A stretch of DNA of 64,000 bases from Marinobacterium lutimaris (lineage in GTDB: Bacteria > Pseudomonadota > Gammaproteobacteria > Pseudomonadales > Balneatricaceae), in assembly GCF_900108065.1 (NCBI RefSeq), contig NZ_FNVQ01000003.1, positions 186,001 to 250,000 on the forward strand, in the 5' to 3' direction. The position numbers and the translations under genes were made by a program. This document shows positions 56,080-64,000 of the stretch, one piece after another; the stretch's first letter is position 1; every line of letters begins with the position of its first letter. The notes beneath the pieces are model-generated. The model saw only the letters and a list, made by a program, of their open reading frames with translations, did no database searches and was not told where the DNA came from.

Positions 56080-57066
56080 TCACTCCACCTGTCGCTTGAA
56101 GTCACCCAGCATATCCTGGATTCTCTGAGTCGCATCGCGGGTGCGTCCAGCCAGCAGTTTGACCTCATCGGCAACGACTGAGAATCCGCGGCCGGTTTCG
56201 CCGGCACGGGCCGCTTCAATCGCGGCATTCAACGCCAGCAGGTTGGTTTGTTCAGCGATTGCGCGGATCACCTGCACCACGCCGGAGATCTGGTCGTAGG
56301 TGCCCTGCATCACGCCAAGTTCGCGCTGATGCATGCCTTCGATCCGTTTCTCGTCGCTGATATCGCTGGCCGCCCCGACGACACGGCATAGCTTGCCCTG
56401 TTCGTCACGCAACCCCAGCCCGTGTTCCCGAAACCAGATATATCCCTTGGTCTTGTGTTTCATCCGATACTCAACGGTGTAGCTGGCGTTGGGGTCAGTA
56501 TTAGCGGTGAATTCACCGAAGGCTTCAAACGCCTTCTTGAAATCTTCGGGGTGGCACACTGCCTCGAAGGAGTCCCAGCCATCGGGAAATTCGGCTGCCG
56601 TGTAGCCGATCAGGTCACGAAACTCCGAAGACCAGCGCAGCACGTTATCGCGGTGGTCCGGGTCGCCGTCAATCACCAGGTAATCCCAGCTGCCTTCGAC
56701 CATAGCGCGCTTGATCAGGCCCCAGACCTGCTCTTCCTGCTTGAGTGAATAGATTTCCGCCTGGGCATCCTGCAGCTGCGCCTGGCTTTGCTCCAGCTCC
56801 ATGCGGTAGCTGTCACGCTGATCCGCCAGATCACGCAGCTCTGCTTTTAGCTCTTCAAGCTGCTGCTCCAGCTGCTCTTTCTCTCTGCGTGGAGCATCAA
56901 CCTGCCCCTGCAGATCCTGCAGACCGGTATTTAGACGTTGCAGGGCGCCACCCAGCGCCGGATAGGTTTCCGCATGATGAATGGCGCCAGGTTTACCGTC
57001 GAGGATCTGATGGATACCTTCGGCGATCTGCCCCGCCATCTCCTGAAGTCGTTTTCCGAGAAACAT
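56080..57066 (-). CDS. Short PAS-domain methyl-accepting chemotaxis-type protein
   Basis: A 328-residue soluble protein: an N-terminal helical coiled coil (about 45-110, heptad-rich, [16 protein letters not shown]), a PAS domain of the PAS_3 type (about 115-245, ending [15 protein letters not shown]), and only the tip half of an MCP signalling domain ([37 protein letters not shown]). The usual long coiled coil and methylation helices are missing. ATG 57066 ([10 protein letters not shown]) has GGGAGAG upstream. It may be a cytoplasmic accessory receptor or act outside classical chemotaxis. Confidence 0.85.
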   Translation of the reverse strand: MFLGKRLQEMAGQIAEGIHQILDGKPGAIHHAETYPALGGALQRLNTGLQDLQGQVDAPRREKEQLEQQLEELKAELRDLADQRDSYRMELEQSQAQLQDAQAEIYSLKQEEQVWGLIKRAMVEGSWDYLVIDGDPDHRDNVLRWSSEFRDLIGYTAAEFPDGWDSFEAVCHPEDFKKAFEAFGEFTANTDPNASYTVEYRMKHKTKGYIWFREHGLGLRDEQGKLCRVVGAASDISDEKRIEGMHQRELGVMQGTYDQISGVVQVIRAIAEQTNLLALNAAIEAARAGETGRGFSVVADEVKLLAGRTRDATQRIQDMLGDFKRQVE

Positions 57067-57410
57067 CCCACTCTCCCTAAGCATAGAAGGCCGGTCAGTG
57101 CCTGGTTGCACACCCACCCGAGCACAACCGCGCAGCAGCAAAACCGCCGCACGGGTTCAGTTCAGGGAAGAGTGTTGCAGTGCGGGTTCACGGCCTTCCT
57201 GTTAGCCGGGCCCACTTTTTATAGTGGGACGCGAGCCTGTGAATGCGGCGATATCTGCTGAGGTTGTAAATGCCGATTCTGGCTGCGCCCGTAACACTGA
57301 CGTCGATTAGCAACATCGAGGGACGTTTCAAAGATGCCTGTATTAGAGATTTTTGTAAAGCGGATCAGAGGGTTGGGTCGCTAGCACGCCAACCAACCCT
57401 GCGACGAAGA
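57067..57410. other. Intergenic region between short chemoreceptor and small membrane gene
   Basis: No gene seen in about 340 bases. A hairpin AGGGTTGG (57369-57376) / CCAACCCT (57393-57400) at the right end could terminate the minus-strand membrane-protein gene. Confidence 0.5.
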
Positions 57411-57692
57411 CTAGAGGTTAATCTGGAAACGGTTGATCCAGATCTGACCGGTGATCACAAAGGTGATAATCAGCACCCAGCCACCCCAGAACAGGATGCG
57501 CGGATCAAGGCGCTGCTGCGCCACCAAACGAAAGCCGTAAACCACGGCGCCTGCGAAAACAATCTGGACAGCCAGCAGCACCAGCGCCGGGCCCTTGGCG
57601 CCGATATCCGGCACCAACCCAAGCACAACAGCACCGAAGCCCACCACACCAAAGGTGAGCAGGAGCCAGCTGAAGATGCGTAGAAAACTCAT
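57411..57692 (-). CDS. Small three-helix membrane protein, function unknown
   Basis: A 93-residue protein with three hydrophobic helices (about residues 5-26, 34-56, 67-86) and no conserved motif that I recognise. ATG 57692 is 12 bases downstream of the glutaredoxin-like gene stop, so the two form a two-gene unit. Confidence 0.72.
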   Translation of the reverse strand: MSFLRIFSWLLLTFGVVGFGAVVLGLVPDIGAKGPALVLLAVQIVFAGAVVYGFRLVAQQRLDPRILFWGGWVLIITFVITGQIWINRFQINL

Positions 57693-57704
57693 GACAAGCC
57701 GACC

Positions 57705-58094
57705 TCAGGGCGCGAAGCGCTGACGCAGGTAGTCATTGATATCGGAAGACTCGTACATCCACTCGATGCGGCCATCCTGATGCTCGATCTTCAGACAGGG
57801 CACCTTTACACGACCACCGCCCTGCTCCAGCTCGGCACGGGCCTGGGCATCTTTCTGCACGTTCGCCATACCGATCGGCAGCGCCAGGCGATGAACCTCT
57901 TTCTTCACCTTGATGCAGAACGGGCAGGTCGCAAACTGGTACAGCGTCAGATCGCGGCAGTCATTATCCACCTGAGCCTGTGCCTGTTCATCACGCGTGA
58001 TCGGTTTGGGTTTGGAGAGTGCCGCATAGATCAACATGAACGGCATCAGCAGCCGACGCAGCAGCCTGAAAAAGAGTCGTATCACCACTCGCAT
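57705..58094 (-). CDS. Membrane-anchored glutaredoxin-like protein
   Basis: A 129-residue protein with an N-terminal signal-anchor (RLFFRLLRRLLMPFMLIYAAL), then a glutaredoxin fold with active site CPFC (about residue 58) in YQFATCPFCIKVKKEV, cis-Pro region VKVPCLKIE and C-terminal SSDINDYLRQRF. The redox pair suggests a role in thiol exchange near the membrane. Paired with a downstream small membrane protein. Confidence 0.88.
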   Translation of the reverse strand: MRVVIRLFFRLLRRLLMPFMLIYAALSKPKPITRDEQAQAQVDNDCRDLTLYQFATCPFCIKVKKEVHRLALPIGMANVQKDAQARAELEQGGGRVKVPCLKIEHQDGRIEWMYESSDINDYLRQRFAP

Positions 58095-58229
58095 TCAATT
58101 TCCTCGTACAGTCTTGCGGGCGTTTCTTTAAGAGCGCGCAGTCTACCAAATTGAGCCGGGGAATCCTCCTGAGAAAAATTGAGATTGAGTTTTCTCCCAG
58201 CAGGACAGCATCCTGTACCAGGCCAGCGA

Positions 58230-58418
58230 TCAATCACCGACCGGCAGCAACAGCTCGTGTCCAACCACCTGATTAATATGCTGGTAAGACACCTTGTATT
58301 GTTTACCTCGGTATTTCACGACCGCGTAGTCGAAACACATCTTGATCACGGTGCATTCCACAACTTGCTGACCGTCGGTGATGCGCACGATGTTGTAGTT
58401 GTTGAGTATCAGGGCCAT
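58230..58418 (-). CDS. Short protein of unknown function
   Basis: A 62-residue soluble protein beginning MALILNNYNIVRITDGQQVV, with a predicted beta-rich fold. A GACAAAGGAGTGACTA ribosome site precedes the ATG, giving good support for translation. I recognise no family. Confidence 0.65.
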   Translation of the reverse strand: MALILNNYNIVRITDGQQVVECTVIKMCFDYAVVKYRGKQYKVSYQHINQVVGHELLLPVGD

Positions 58419-58597
58419 TAGTCACTCCTTTGTCATTTAAAGCCTTGCTAACGCCCCACGAACGTATCCTTGGCGCTGGTTACCGAAAGCGAAAAGGGCC
58501 CAGTATACACCCGCGCTTCATCGCTGGCTCAGCTCGCCCCTCAAGACTCCAGGATCAATTCCCCCTCACAGCTTTGCGAACTCTTCAGAACATCAAA

Positions 58598-58618
58598 TGC
58601 AAATGATTTTCAGTTGCA
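58598..58618 (+). promoter_or_regulatory. Candidate Fur box upstream of the flavodoxin operon
   Basis: TGCAAATGA-TTT-TCAGTTGCA is an inverted repeat with 8 of 9 bases paired, and 58599-58617 matches the Fur consensus at 12 of 19 positions. It overlaps the -35 region of the next promoter. Confidence 0.65.
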
Positions 58619-58641
58619 ATATTTAAAACCTTACATAAAAT
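58614..58641 (+). promoter_or_regulatory. Promoter of the unknown gene-flavodoxin operon
   Basis: TTGCAA (58614-58619) and TAAAAT (58636-58641) are 16 bases apart. The -35 element overlaps the Fur-like palindrome, as expected for iron-repressed genes. Confidence 0.55.
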
Positions 58642-58679
58642 GCGCGTATAGGCCATTTATATCCAGGGAGGGATCCATA

Positions 58680-59195
58680 ATGTCCGCGAATAAACCCAAA
58701 GCGCTCCAGGATCTTTCAACACTTGAGATATTGATCGTCACATCGATTCGCGCAATCGGGGAAGACCTGCCTACGCTGGAGCGTCTCGAACAGGAATTCT
58801 TCTCCCTGATGGGACGCAGAAATGGCCAATCCGCGTTTTTTGAACTCTGTCGCACGGCCAAATTTCTGAAACGCTACGGCCGACGCAGCTGGCGTTTCGG
58901 CCAGGTTGAAAATCGCAGCCTCACAGAACCCGAGCGTGGAGTGCTGACAATGATCGCCGCGCATCAGGCCGGGCAGCACAATCACGCCATGGGCATCGCG
59001 CACTGGTTCTGTACCAGCGCCATTCAGGACGAGGTTCACAAAGTGATGCACAGCTTCGCCATGCGACTCGCCAGGACCAACCTGCGCATCCCCCTGCATC
59101 TGCCCGCGACGCCCACCCATGCGGAGCAGCCCCTCTACACACCTATCTGGGCACTGAAACAACAGGCCCAGGGCGCAAATTCAGATGTTTGTTAA
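58680..59195 (+). CDS. Conserved protein of unknown function upstream of flavodoxin
   Basis: A 171-residue protein starting MSANKPKALQDLSTLEILIV. It has several predicted helices, a basic middle (RYGRRSWRFG) and the segment HQAGQHNHAMGIAHWFC near residue 105, with several His and a Cys that could bind metal. ATG 58680 has GGGAGGGA 6-13 bases upstream. The position after the Fur-type box and 21 bases before flavodoxin suggests iron-starvation expression. No function can be assigned. Confidence 0.75.
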   Translation: MSANKPKALQDLSTLEILIVTSIRAIGEDLPTLERLEQEFFSLMGRRNGQSAFFELCRTAKFLKRYGRRSWRFGQVENRSLTEPERGVLTMIAAHQAGQHNHAMGIAHWFCTSAIQDEVHKVMHSFAMRLARTNLRIPLHLPATPTHAEQPLYTPIWALKQQAQGANSDVC

Positions 59196-59216
59196 CACAG
59201 GAAGTGAGTTGAAAAG

Positions 59217-59735
59217 ATGGCTAATATCGGTATTTACGTTGGAAGCGCAAATGGCATCACCCTGGCAGTGGGTGAGCAGATCCAGGAAGCCCTGGGTGAG
59301 GATAACTGCGATCTGTTTGACCTTGAAGATGACTACCTCGGGTTCGATGAGATGCTCGAATACGATGTCCTGATCTTTGGCTGTTCGACCTGGGGCTCAG
59401 GGGAAGTTCAGTTCAACTGGGTAGAACCCTTGCAGGACCTGGCCAACGAAAAGCCCGACTTTTCCGGAAAAACCATCGCTCTTTTTGGTGCGGGCGATTA
59501 CGTCGACCATGGCGAACAGTTCGTCAGCGCGCTGGGCGTTCTCTATGACAAGTTCACCGGCCGCGGGGCAAACTTCATCGCCCCCTTCCCCACCGATGGC
59601 TACACCTACAAATATTCCAATGCTGTGCGAGATGGCAAATTCGTCGGTTTCCCCTTTGACCAGGTCAATGAAAAGGACAAGACGCCAGAACGCCTTGGTC
59701 GCTGGCTGGAGATATTGAAAGCCGACCTGGCCTAG
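59217..59735 (+). CDS. Long-chain flavodoxin
   Basis: A 172-residue flavodoxin: N-terminal strand ANIGIYVGSANGITLAVGEQI supplies the FMN phosphate loop, LIFGCSTWGSGEVQFNW (about residue 50) the 50s loop, and GAGDYVDHGEQFVSAL the 90s loop. The long-chain insertion (GRGANFIAPFPTDGYTYK) places it with electron carriers that replace ferredoxin under iron limitation. The phosphate loop departs from the usual TxTGxT (GSANGIT). Second gene of the Fur-box-associated operon. Confidence 0.9.
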   Translation: MANIGIYVGSANGITLAVGEQIQEALGEDNCDLFDLEDDYLGFDEMLEYDVLIFGCSTWGSGEVQFNWVEPLQDLANEKPDFSGKTIALFGAGDYVDHGEQFVSALGVLYDKFTGRGANFIAPFPTDGYTYKYSNAVRDGKFVGFPFDQVNEKDKTPERLGRWLEILKADLA

Positions 59736-59745
59736 TACCCCATTA

Positions 59746-59774
59746 CCGAAACCGGGGAACGCACCCGGTTTCGG
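59746..59774 (+). terminator. Hairpin after flavodoxin
   Basis: CCGAAACCGGG and CCCGGTTTCGG form an 11-bp stem with a 7-base loop 10 bases after the stop. The T-run is weak. Confidence 0.7.
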
Positions 59775-59872
59775 TCTGCTTGCCGGGTCCCCTTTTGTAG
59801 TTTGCACCTCGCGTTTGAATTGCTCGCCATCACCGTCTGTATGCCCAGCGAGTCGCTTTTCGCTCTGGTGAG

Positions 59873-59936
59873 CTTGTCCTGTGCTGAACTTGTCCTGCAC
59901 TGAACCTGTCCTGTGCTGAATTGGCTTTCTGCTAAA
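59873..59936. repeat. Degenerate 16-bp tandem repeat between flavodoxin and pyrophosphatase
   Basis: Units at 59873, 59889, 59905 and 59921 follow CTTGTCCTGTGCTGAA; the first three differ by one or two bases. They lie in the roughly 330-bp non-coding gap 59736-60064, which otherwise contains no gene. Confidence 0.75.
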
Positions 59937-60064
59937 CAGCGGCGAGGCTCTATCAATTAGATTTTATCCACCGCTGAATTTTATCGAACGGGCCTAAAAC
60001 CTTTCGCTTTCAAAACATTGTCATACGCGGTTGCTAGATTGGCGCATTCAATCAAGGAGCAAGC

Positions 60065-60769
60065 ATGTTGAAAAAGTCACTTCTGGCTGCGGCCACCCTT
60101 TTCGCCCTGAGCGCAAACGTCCACGCCGAAACCATCGGTGGGCTGGCCTATGCCGACACTGCCCGTCACTCTGCAGCAATGACCCAGAAAGACGACTACA
60201 CCATCAGCGGCAAGATCGACCTGATGGCACAGCCGGCGTTCAACGAAGATGGCTCCCTGCGCGCCGTGGTCGAAATCCCCACCGGCACCTCCGCCAAATG
60301 GGAGATGAGCAAAGAAAACCCGGAAGACGTTTACTGGGAATACAAAAAGGGCAAGCCGCGCATCGTCAACTACCTGGGTTACCCGGGTAACTACGGCGCT
60401 ATCCCCGGCACCGCCCTGCCGAAAGAACTCGGCGGCGACGGCGACCCGCTGGACGTGCTGATCCTGGGCCAGGCACTGCCGCGCGGTGAAGTGGTTGATG
60501 TACGTCTGATCGGCGTACTGAAGATGCTCGACGACGGCGCACAGGACGACAAACTGATCGCGGTACTGACCAAAGACTCTCCGTTCGCCAACATCGAAAG
60601 CCTGGAACAGCTCGATGCCGAGTTCGGTGGCGCCAGCCAGATAGTCGATCTCTGGTTCAGCAACTACAAAGGCCCGGATGGCGGTATGGAAAGCCAGGGT
60701 TTTGCGGGGCCTGACGAAGCCAAGAAAGTGGCTGAGGCTGCGGCTAAGAGTTATCAGGCTCAGCAGTAA
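60065..60769 (+). CDS. ppa: Exported family I inorganic pyrophosphatase
   Basis: A 234-residue protein with a clear signal peptide (MLKKSLLAAATLFALSANVHA, cleaved before ETIGG) and a family I pyrophosphatase core: VVEIPTGTSAKWE, YLGYPGNYGAIPGT, GDGDPLDVLILG, then IGVLKMLDDGAQDDKLIAV. Metal-binding Asp residues are intact, so it should hydrolyse pyrophosphate. Most bacterial Ppa proteins are cytoplasmic and about 175 residues, so the export signal and long C-terminus are notable. An AAGGAG site precedes ATG 60065. Confidence 0.9.
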   Translation: MLKKSLLAAATLFALSANVHAETIGGLAYADTARHSAAMTQKDDYTISGKIDLMAQPAFNEDGSLRAVVEIPTGTSAKWEMSKENPEDVYWEYKKGKPRIVNYLGYPGNYGAIPGTALPKELGGDGDPLDVLILGQALPRGEVVDVRLIGVLKMLDDGAQDDKLIAVLTKDSPFANIESLEQLDAEFGGASQIVDLWFSNYKGPDGGMESQGFAGPDEAKKVAEAAAKSYQAQQ

Positions 60770-60870
60770 GCGTTTGGTTGTTCAGCCGGCTGGCTGAGTG
60801 GGAGCCCTGCGGATTTTTTCGTGGGGCTTTTTTGTGTTTGGTGGGTGTTTTTTGCTTGGCTGGTGAGTTT

Positions 60871-61118
60871 CTTGTGCTTGGCAGCACTGCTCATTTGCAG
60901 GTTTCGCCTGCTGGCGAGTCAAGGATCTTGGACGCCCAAGATCCTTAACAATCCTAAGCCGCCCCGACAGCTTGATCGGCTGCGCCGATTGCCCTGTGCT
61001 TCTCGTCTGAAAGAGCGGAACCGACTCTCCACCTCAAAGTAAGTCGCCGCTTCGCGGCTCAAACAGCCCGTCCCTTACTTCTCTTTCAGCCTGCGATGCT
61101 CGGCTGCGCTGAAGGGGT
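60871..61118 (-). repeat. Dispersed structured repeat, copy B (inverted)
   Basis: About 248 bases, in the reverse direction to copies A and C. It shares the end blocks (CGCCTGCTGGCG near 60905, ATGCTCGGCTGCGCTGAAGG near 61100) and hairpins AAGGATCTTGG-ACGC-CCAAGATCCTT (60921-60946) and ATCGGC-TGC-GCCGAT. The variable centre has its own GCCGC-GAA-style stem. It lies between the convergent pyrophosphatase and Ada-like genes. Confidence 0.85.
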
Positions 61119-61153
61119 TATCGGTGCGATTAGATCGTCTTGGCAAGAAATTA

Positions 61154-61444
61154 TCACTTGGGGAGTACTTTCCATGGATAGTCTTCATTTTCATCGGGGC
61201 CTGACTTCCATTTTTTATATTCTGCCGCCATGCAACGCCCACAAGGTCTGTAGCCGGCCTCAATCGCTGTCGCTTCATCTGCGAAAAATACACGGTGCTC
61301 CGCGTAACCTTTTGACAGCGCACTATTCGCCGCCGTGCAGTCCAGACGTCCATAGATACCCGCCTTGGAGCTGCCACCCAACGTACCTGGGGTTTCACTA
61401 CGGACGGTGTTTCCGTCCGCTGCCAGAAGCTTGTATGTCTTCAT
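61154..61444 (-). CDS. Ada metal-binding-domain-like small protein
   Basis: A 96-residue protein: YGRLDC (about residue 36) followed 32 residues later by AGYRPCGRCM resembles the zinc/methyl-acceptor domain of Ada. Three of the four Ada cysteines are present; the CxxxC partner is replaced. Aromatic and charged surroundings (HRVFFADEATAIEAGYRPC) are typical of stand-alone members. No DNA-binding helix-turn-helix or methyltransferase domain is attached. Function unknown, possibly sensing alkylation. Confidence 0.75.
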   Translation of the reverse strand: MKTYKLLAADGNTVRSETPGTLGGSSKAGIYGRLDCTAANSALSKGYAEHRVFFADEATAIEAGYRPCGRCMAAEYKKWKSGPDENEDYPWKVLPK

Positions 61445-61777
61445 CCTCTACTCCCATCACTTCAAAAAGCCGCCAGATGCAAATCCTGCTGCACCATAGA
61501 CGCACCCGCTTTTAAGCCTCTCCTGAGTATTGCATGCACAAGAGCCCGAGTAAGCTGGATTTTGAACTCTTTTATAGTTCCCTAATATTAAAGATACCGG
61601 TTATAGTCTTAGGAATAGAAAAACAGAAAAGTCTCACAAACGAGACACTTAATAGCAAGATGACTTGAGTTGATCTTAGATTAACTGCACCGCTCAATTT
61701 TATAAGTCTTTCACTAACTGCTTAGTATTAAAGATATTCTACGAAATAAAAAATCATATACAGGGTTAAGGTATCGC
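61445..61777. other. AT-rich gap before the CSD-DUF1294 gene
   Basis: About 330 bases rich in A and T, without a gene. ATATTAAAGATA-like sequence occurs twice (61585-61596 and 61725-61736) inside a longer imperfect direct repeat. This is the probable promoter region of the downstream gene. Confidence 0.5.
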
Positions 61778-62392
61778 ATGAAGCTTCAAGGAAAAATATC
61801 AAACTGGAATGATGAGAAAGGATTTGGCTTCGTAGAGCAAAATGGTGGCGGTGAACGCGCATTCGTGCACATAAAAGCTTTCAACCACAGAAACCGCAGG
61901 CCTGTAGATGGTGACGTTATTATTTATGAATTAGAGCGGGATAATAAAAACCGGTACCAGGCTAAAAATATCAAGTATGCTGGTGAAAGAAATAAATCAG
62001 CAAAGAAAAAAAGCACACAAACAGGAAGCCTCTTTGGTATTTTTATGGCATTTTATTTTGCCATAATTTCATTATTAATCTTTATTGGTAAAATTTCACT
62101 ATCTGTGCTGGGCCTATATCTTTTGATGAGCGTAGTCGCTTTTATCGCCTATGCGATTGATAAGTCTGCCGCTCAAGCCGGCCGATGGAGAACCAAAGAG
62201 AGCACGTTACACATTTTATCGTTACTCTTCGGCTGGCCAGGAGCCTACTTCGGGCAAGAAATATTAAGACACAAATCGATTAAGAAAGAATTCAGAACCG
62301 TTTACTTTATAACGGTCATATTAAATATCGCTGGATTAATTTGGCTTCATACAGATAGTGGAGCGATCGTTATGCGCCACCTCCCCTTTTAA
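61778..62392 (+). CDS. Cold-shock domain fused to DUF1294 membrane domain
   Basis: A 204-residue protein: an N-terminal cold-shock OB-fold (GKISNWNDEKGFGFVEQNG, then AFVHIKAF; residues 3-65) for single-stranded nucleic acid, a basic linker (RNKSAKKKST), and a C-terminal DUF1294 membrane domain with about four helices (YAIDKSAAQAGRWRTKESTLH, LFGWPGAYFGQEILRHK). It is clearly more AT-rich than its neighbours, with many ATA/AAA codons, suggesting transfer. The ribosome site is weak (TAAGG). It lies between two inverted copies of the structured repeat. Confidence 0.88.
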   Translation: MKLQGKISNWNDEKGFGFVEQNGGGERAFVHIKAFNHRNRRPVDGDVIIYELERDNKNRYQAKNIKYAGERNKSAKKKSTQTGSLFGIFMAFYFAIISLLIFIGKISLSVLGLYLLMSVVAFIAYAIDKSAAQAGRWRTKESTLHILSLLFGWPGAYFGQEILRHKSIKKEFRTVYFITVILNIAGLIWLHTDSGAIVMRHLPF

Positions 62393-62462
62393 TCACTCAT
62401 ATTAATCGACTGACTTTGGTTAGATTAAAAATTGAGAGCTCAGCTTTCATTAGAACCAACTA

Positions 62463-62710
62463 AGCGCCCTTCCCCTTCAGCGCAGCCGAGCATCGCAGGC
62501 TGAAAGAGAAACAAGGGACGGGCTGTTTGAGGCGAAGCCGACTGATTCTGGAAAAGTAAGCCCGTCCCGCTCTTTCAGACGAGAAGCACAGGGCAATCGG
62601 CGTAGCCGATCAAGCTGTCGGGGCGGCTTAGGATTGTTAAGGATCTTGGCCGTCCAAGATCCTTGACTCGCCAGCAGGCGAAACCTGCAATCAAGCAGTG
62701 CTGCCAAGCA
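62463..62710 (+). repeat. Dispersed structured repeat, copy C
   Basis: About 248 bases, same direction as copy A. Outer stem CTGAAAGAG/CTCTTTCAG (62500-62508/62570-62578) with 10-bp inner stem GGGACGGGCT/AGCCCGTCCC (62515-62524/62559-62568), hairpin ATCGGC-GTA-GCCGAT (62596-62610), and AAGGATCTTGG-CCGT-CCAAGATCCTT (62639-62664). It lies between the ends of the convergent CSD-DUF1294 and gcvP genes. Confidence 0.85.
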
Positions 62711-62729
62711 CAACGAACCACCCTAACAA

Positions 62730-62757
62730 AAACGCCCAGCACAAAGGCTGGGCGTTT
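62730..62757 (-). terminator. Rho-independent terminator of gcvP
   Basis: AAACGCCCAGC and GCTGGGCGTTT pair around ACAAAG. On the minus strand the stem is followed by a TTTTTG run, fitting termination of gcvP. Confidence 0.85.
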
Positions 62758-62789
62758 CAGTGTCATCGGTAAGGGCTAAACCTTACCAA

Positions 62790-64000
<1,211 letters not shown>

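Noticed and set aside
58470-58679. 70-residue N-terminal extension of the gene upstream of flavodoxin
   Set aside because: The extension would read through the Fur-like box and promoter; a strong ribosome site supports ATG 58680.
60871-62710. Insertion sequence or CRISPR array in the repeat-rich right end
   Set aside because: No transposase frame, no terminal target duplications found, and the repeats are long, few and irregularly spaced, unlike CRISPR.

Overview
This 64-kb window looks like chromosome from a free-living, GC-rich gammaproteobacterium, most likely a marine relative of the Oceanospirillaceae (Marinobacterium/Neptunomonas type). That placement is inferred from gene content: a TonB-dependent receptor, many PAS-linked sensors, polyamine-type ABC uptake, two-subunit pyruvate carboxylase, and aromatic ring cleavage through protocatechuate. 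I see no phage, integrase, insertion sequence, CRISPR array, rRNA or tRNA. Both edge genes are cut: a siderophore receptor at the left and gcvP at the right.

Layout. 1-3 kb: 3' end of a TonB receptor, a PACE efflux protein, and the azlCD amino-acid exporter. 3-6.5 kb: a PAS histidine kinase facing a REC-HD-GYP phosphodiesterase. 6.7-9.1 kb: a compact trpR-trpE-trpG operon whose trp operator touches the trpR start codon. 9.2-13.2 kb: two c-di-GMP enzymes. 13.8-19.8 kb: an FCD-GntR repressor with matching operators on both sides, controlling an ABC importer with a racemase-like enzyme. 19.9-24.2 kb: an ABC-2 exporter, a GlcG/HbpS protein, and the slipin-NfeD pair. 24.7-34 kb: a five-gene operon of permuted ATP-grasp, alpha-E and transglutaminase-like proteins in two paralogous sets, behind a long hairpin-rich leader. 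34.4-36.8 kb: protocatechuate 4,5-dioxygenase (ligAB) with an AraC regulator. 36.8-42.6 kb: a MASE1-CHASE-GGDEF-EAL protein, adenine deaminase and a PAS chemoreceptor. 42.7-47.5 kb: an operon of a flippase-like membrane protein, a fused glycosyltransferase with a dead phosphoesterase domain, a small basic protein and dinB. 48.6-53 kb: pyruvate carboxylase subunits and a divergent LysR gene with a clear LysR-type dyad. 53-56 kb: a second LysR gene and 3-hydroxybenzoate 4-monooxygenase, which would supply protocatechuate to LigAB. 56-64 kb: a short chemoreceptor, small membrane and redox proteins, a Fur-box-linked flavodoxin operon, an exported pyrophosphatase, an Ada-like zinc protein, an AT-rich CSD-DUF1294 gene, and gcvP.

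Structures that genes do not explain. (1) A dispersed element of about 220-250 bp occurs three times, always in a tail-to-tail gap. Its hairpin stems change sequence between copies but stay paired. Two inverted copies bracket a relatively AT-rich 1.3-kb segment. (2) Degenerate tandem repeats of 14-18 bp recur at the 3' ends or in the gaps of at least seven loci. (3) The ATP-grasp/alpha-E/transglutaminase operon is the best candidate for poorly understood biochemistry.

All calls rest on reading the sequence and translations by eye. No database search was run, so family assignments rely on recognised motifs.
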